Shown here one piece after another: positions 40,307 through 40,312 of a DNA stretch of 40,312 nt. Positions within the stretch are counted from its first letter, which is position 1, and each line of letters starts with the position of its first letter. The notes below the pieces were generated by a model. The model was not told where the DNA came from. It made no database searches and saw nothing but the letters and a program-made list of their open reading frames with translations. The translations under genes and the position numbers were made by a program. Source of the stretch: Rhodobiaceae bacterium (lineage in GTDB: Bacteria; Pseudomonadota; Alphaproteobacteria; Puniceispirillales; Puniceispirillaceae); NCBI GenBank assembly GCA_018624035.1, contig JAAZUU010000005.1, positions 1-40,312 on the forward strand, read 5' to 3'.

Positions 40307-40312
40307 CCTGGC

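Overview
The window looks like a chromosomal stretch of a GC-rich alphaproteobacterium, probably marine. The evidence is uniformly high third-position G+C, densely packed operons with ATGA/TGATG junctions, and family content typical of Alphaproteobacteria: DUF6732 beside CbiX, the FAD oxidoreductase-DUF1365-CFA synthase block, DUF2244 and TauE-type exporters. A SAR116/Puniceispirillum-like or Rhodospirillales-like source is a guess that I cannot test here. I saw no rRNA, tRNA, CRISPR array, insertion sequence or prophage.

Left part (1-9961): mixed metabolism. A minus-strand aminotransferase (cut by the window edge) and an SDR come first. Next are a TupBC-like oxyanion (tungstate-type) ABC permease and ATPase with no binding protein in view, and a DUF2244 membrane protein. 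A plus-strand pair follows that would hydroxylate a phenol (MhpA-like) and cleave the ring (type I extradiol dioxygenase). A minus-strand run closes this part: aldose 1-epimerase, Tas-like aldo/keto reductase, tartrate/D-malate dehydrogenase, HIT protein and DUF952.

Membrane-lipid block (10106-15072): FAD oxidoreductase, DUF1365, cyclopropane-fatty-acid synthase family methyltransferase and DUF3833 on the plus strand face an NTF2-like protein and an SDR on the minus strand. In other Alphaproteobacteria this set modifies unsaturated acyl chains and belongs to oxidative or singlet-oxygen responses.

Cobalamin block (15246-35456), the core of the window. A promoter-like sequence and a well-preserved cobalamin riboswitch precede hupE (cobalt/nickel uptake), cobW, cobN, cobO and cobQ. 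These meet cobD (cbiB) head to head. A divergent region then feeds DUF6732, cbiX, cobH, cobL, cobI, a cbiG-cobJ fusion and cobM, which meet cobB and cobA. A second divergent region feeds cbiD and cobK. Together they cover most of the route from uroporphyrinogen III to cobyric acid, plus the aminopropanol attachment step. The set is hybrid: CobN belongs to the late-cobalt aerobic route, while CbiX, CbiG and CbiD belong to the early-cobalt anaerobic route. CobF, CobG/CobZ and CobS/CobT are not in the window. CobW and CbiX both carry long His/Asp-rich metal-binding stretches.

Right part (35547-40312): a bifunctional enoyl-CoA hydratase/3-hydroxyacyl-CoA dehydrogenase with a short C-terminus, an EamA-type transporter, a beta-keto acid cleavage enzyme (DUF849), a TauE/SafE-family exporter, and a doubtful small ORF at the edge.
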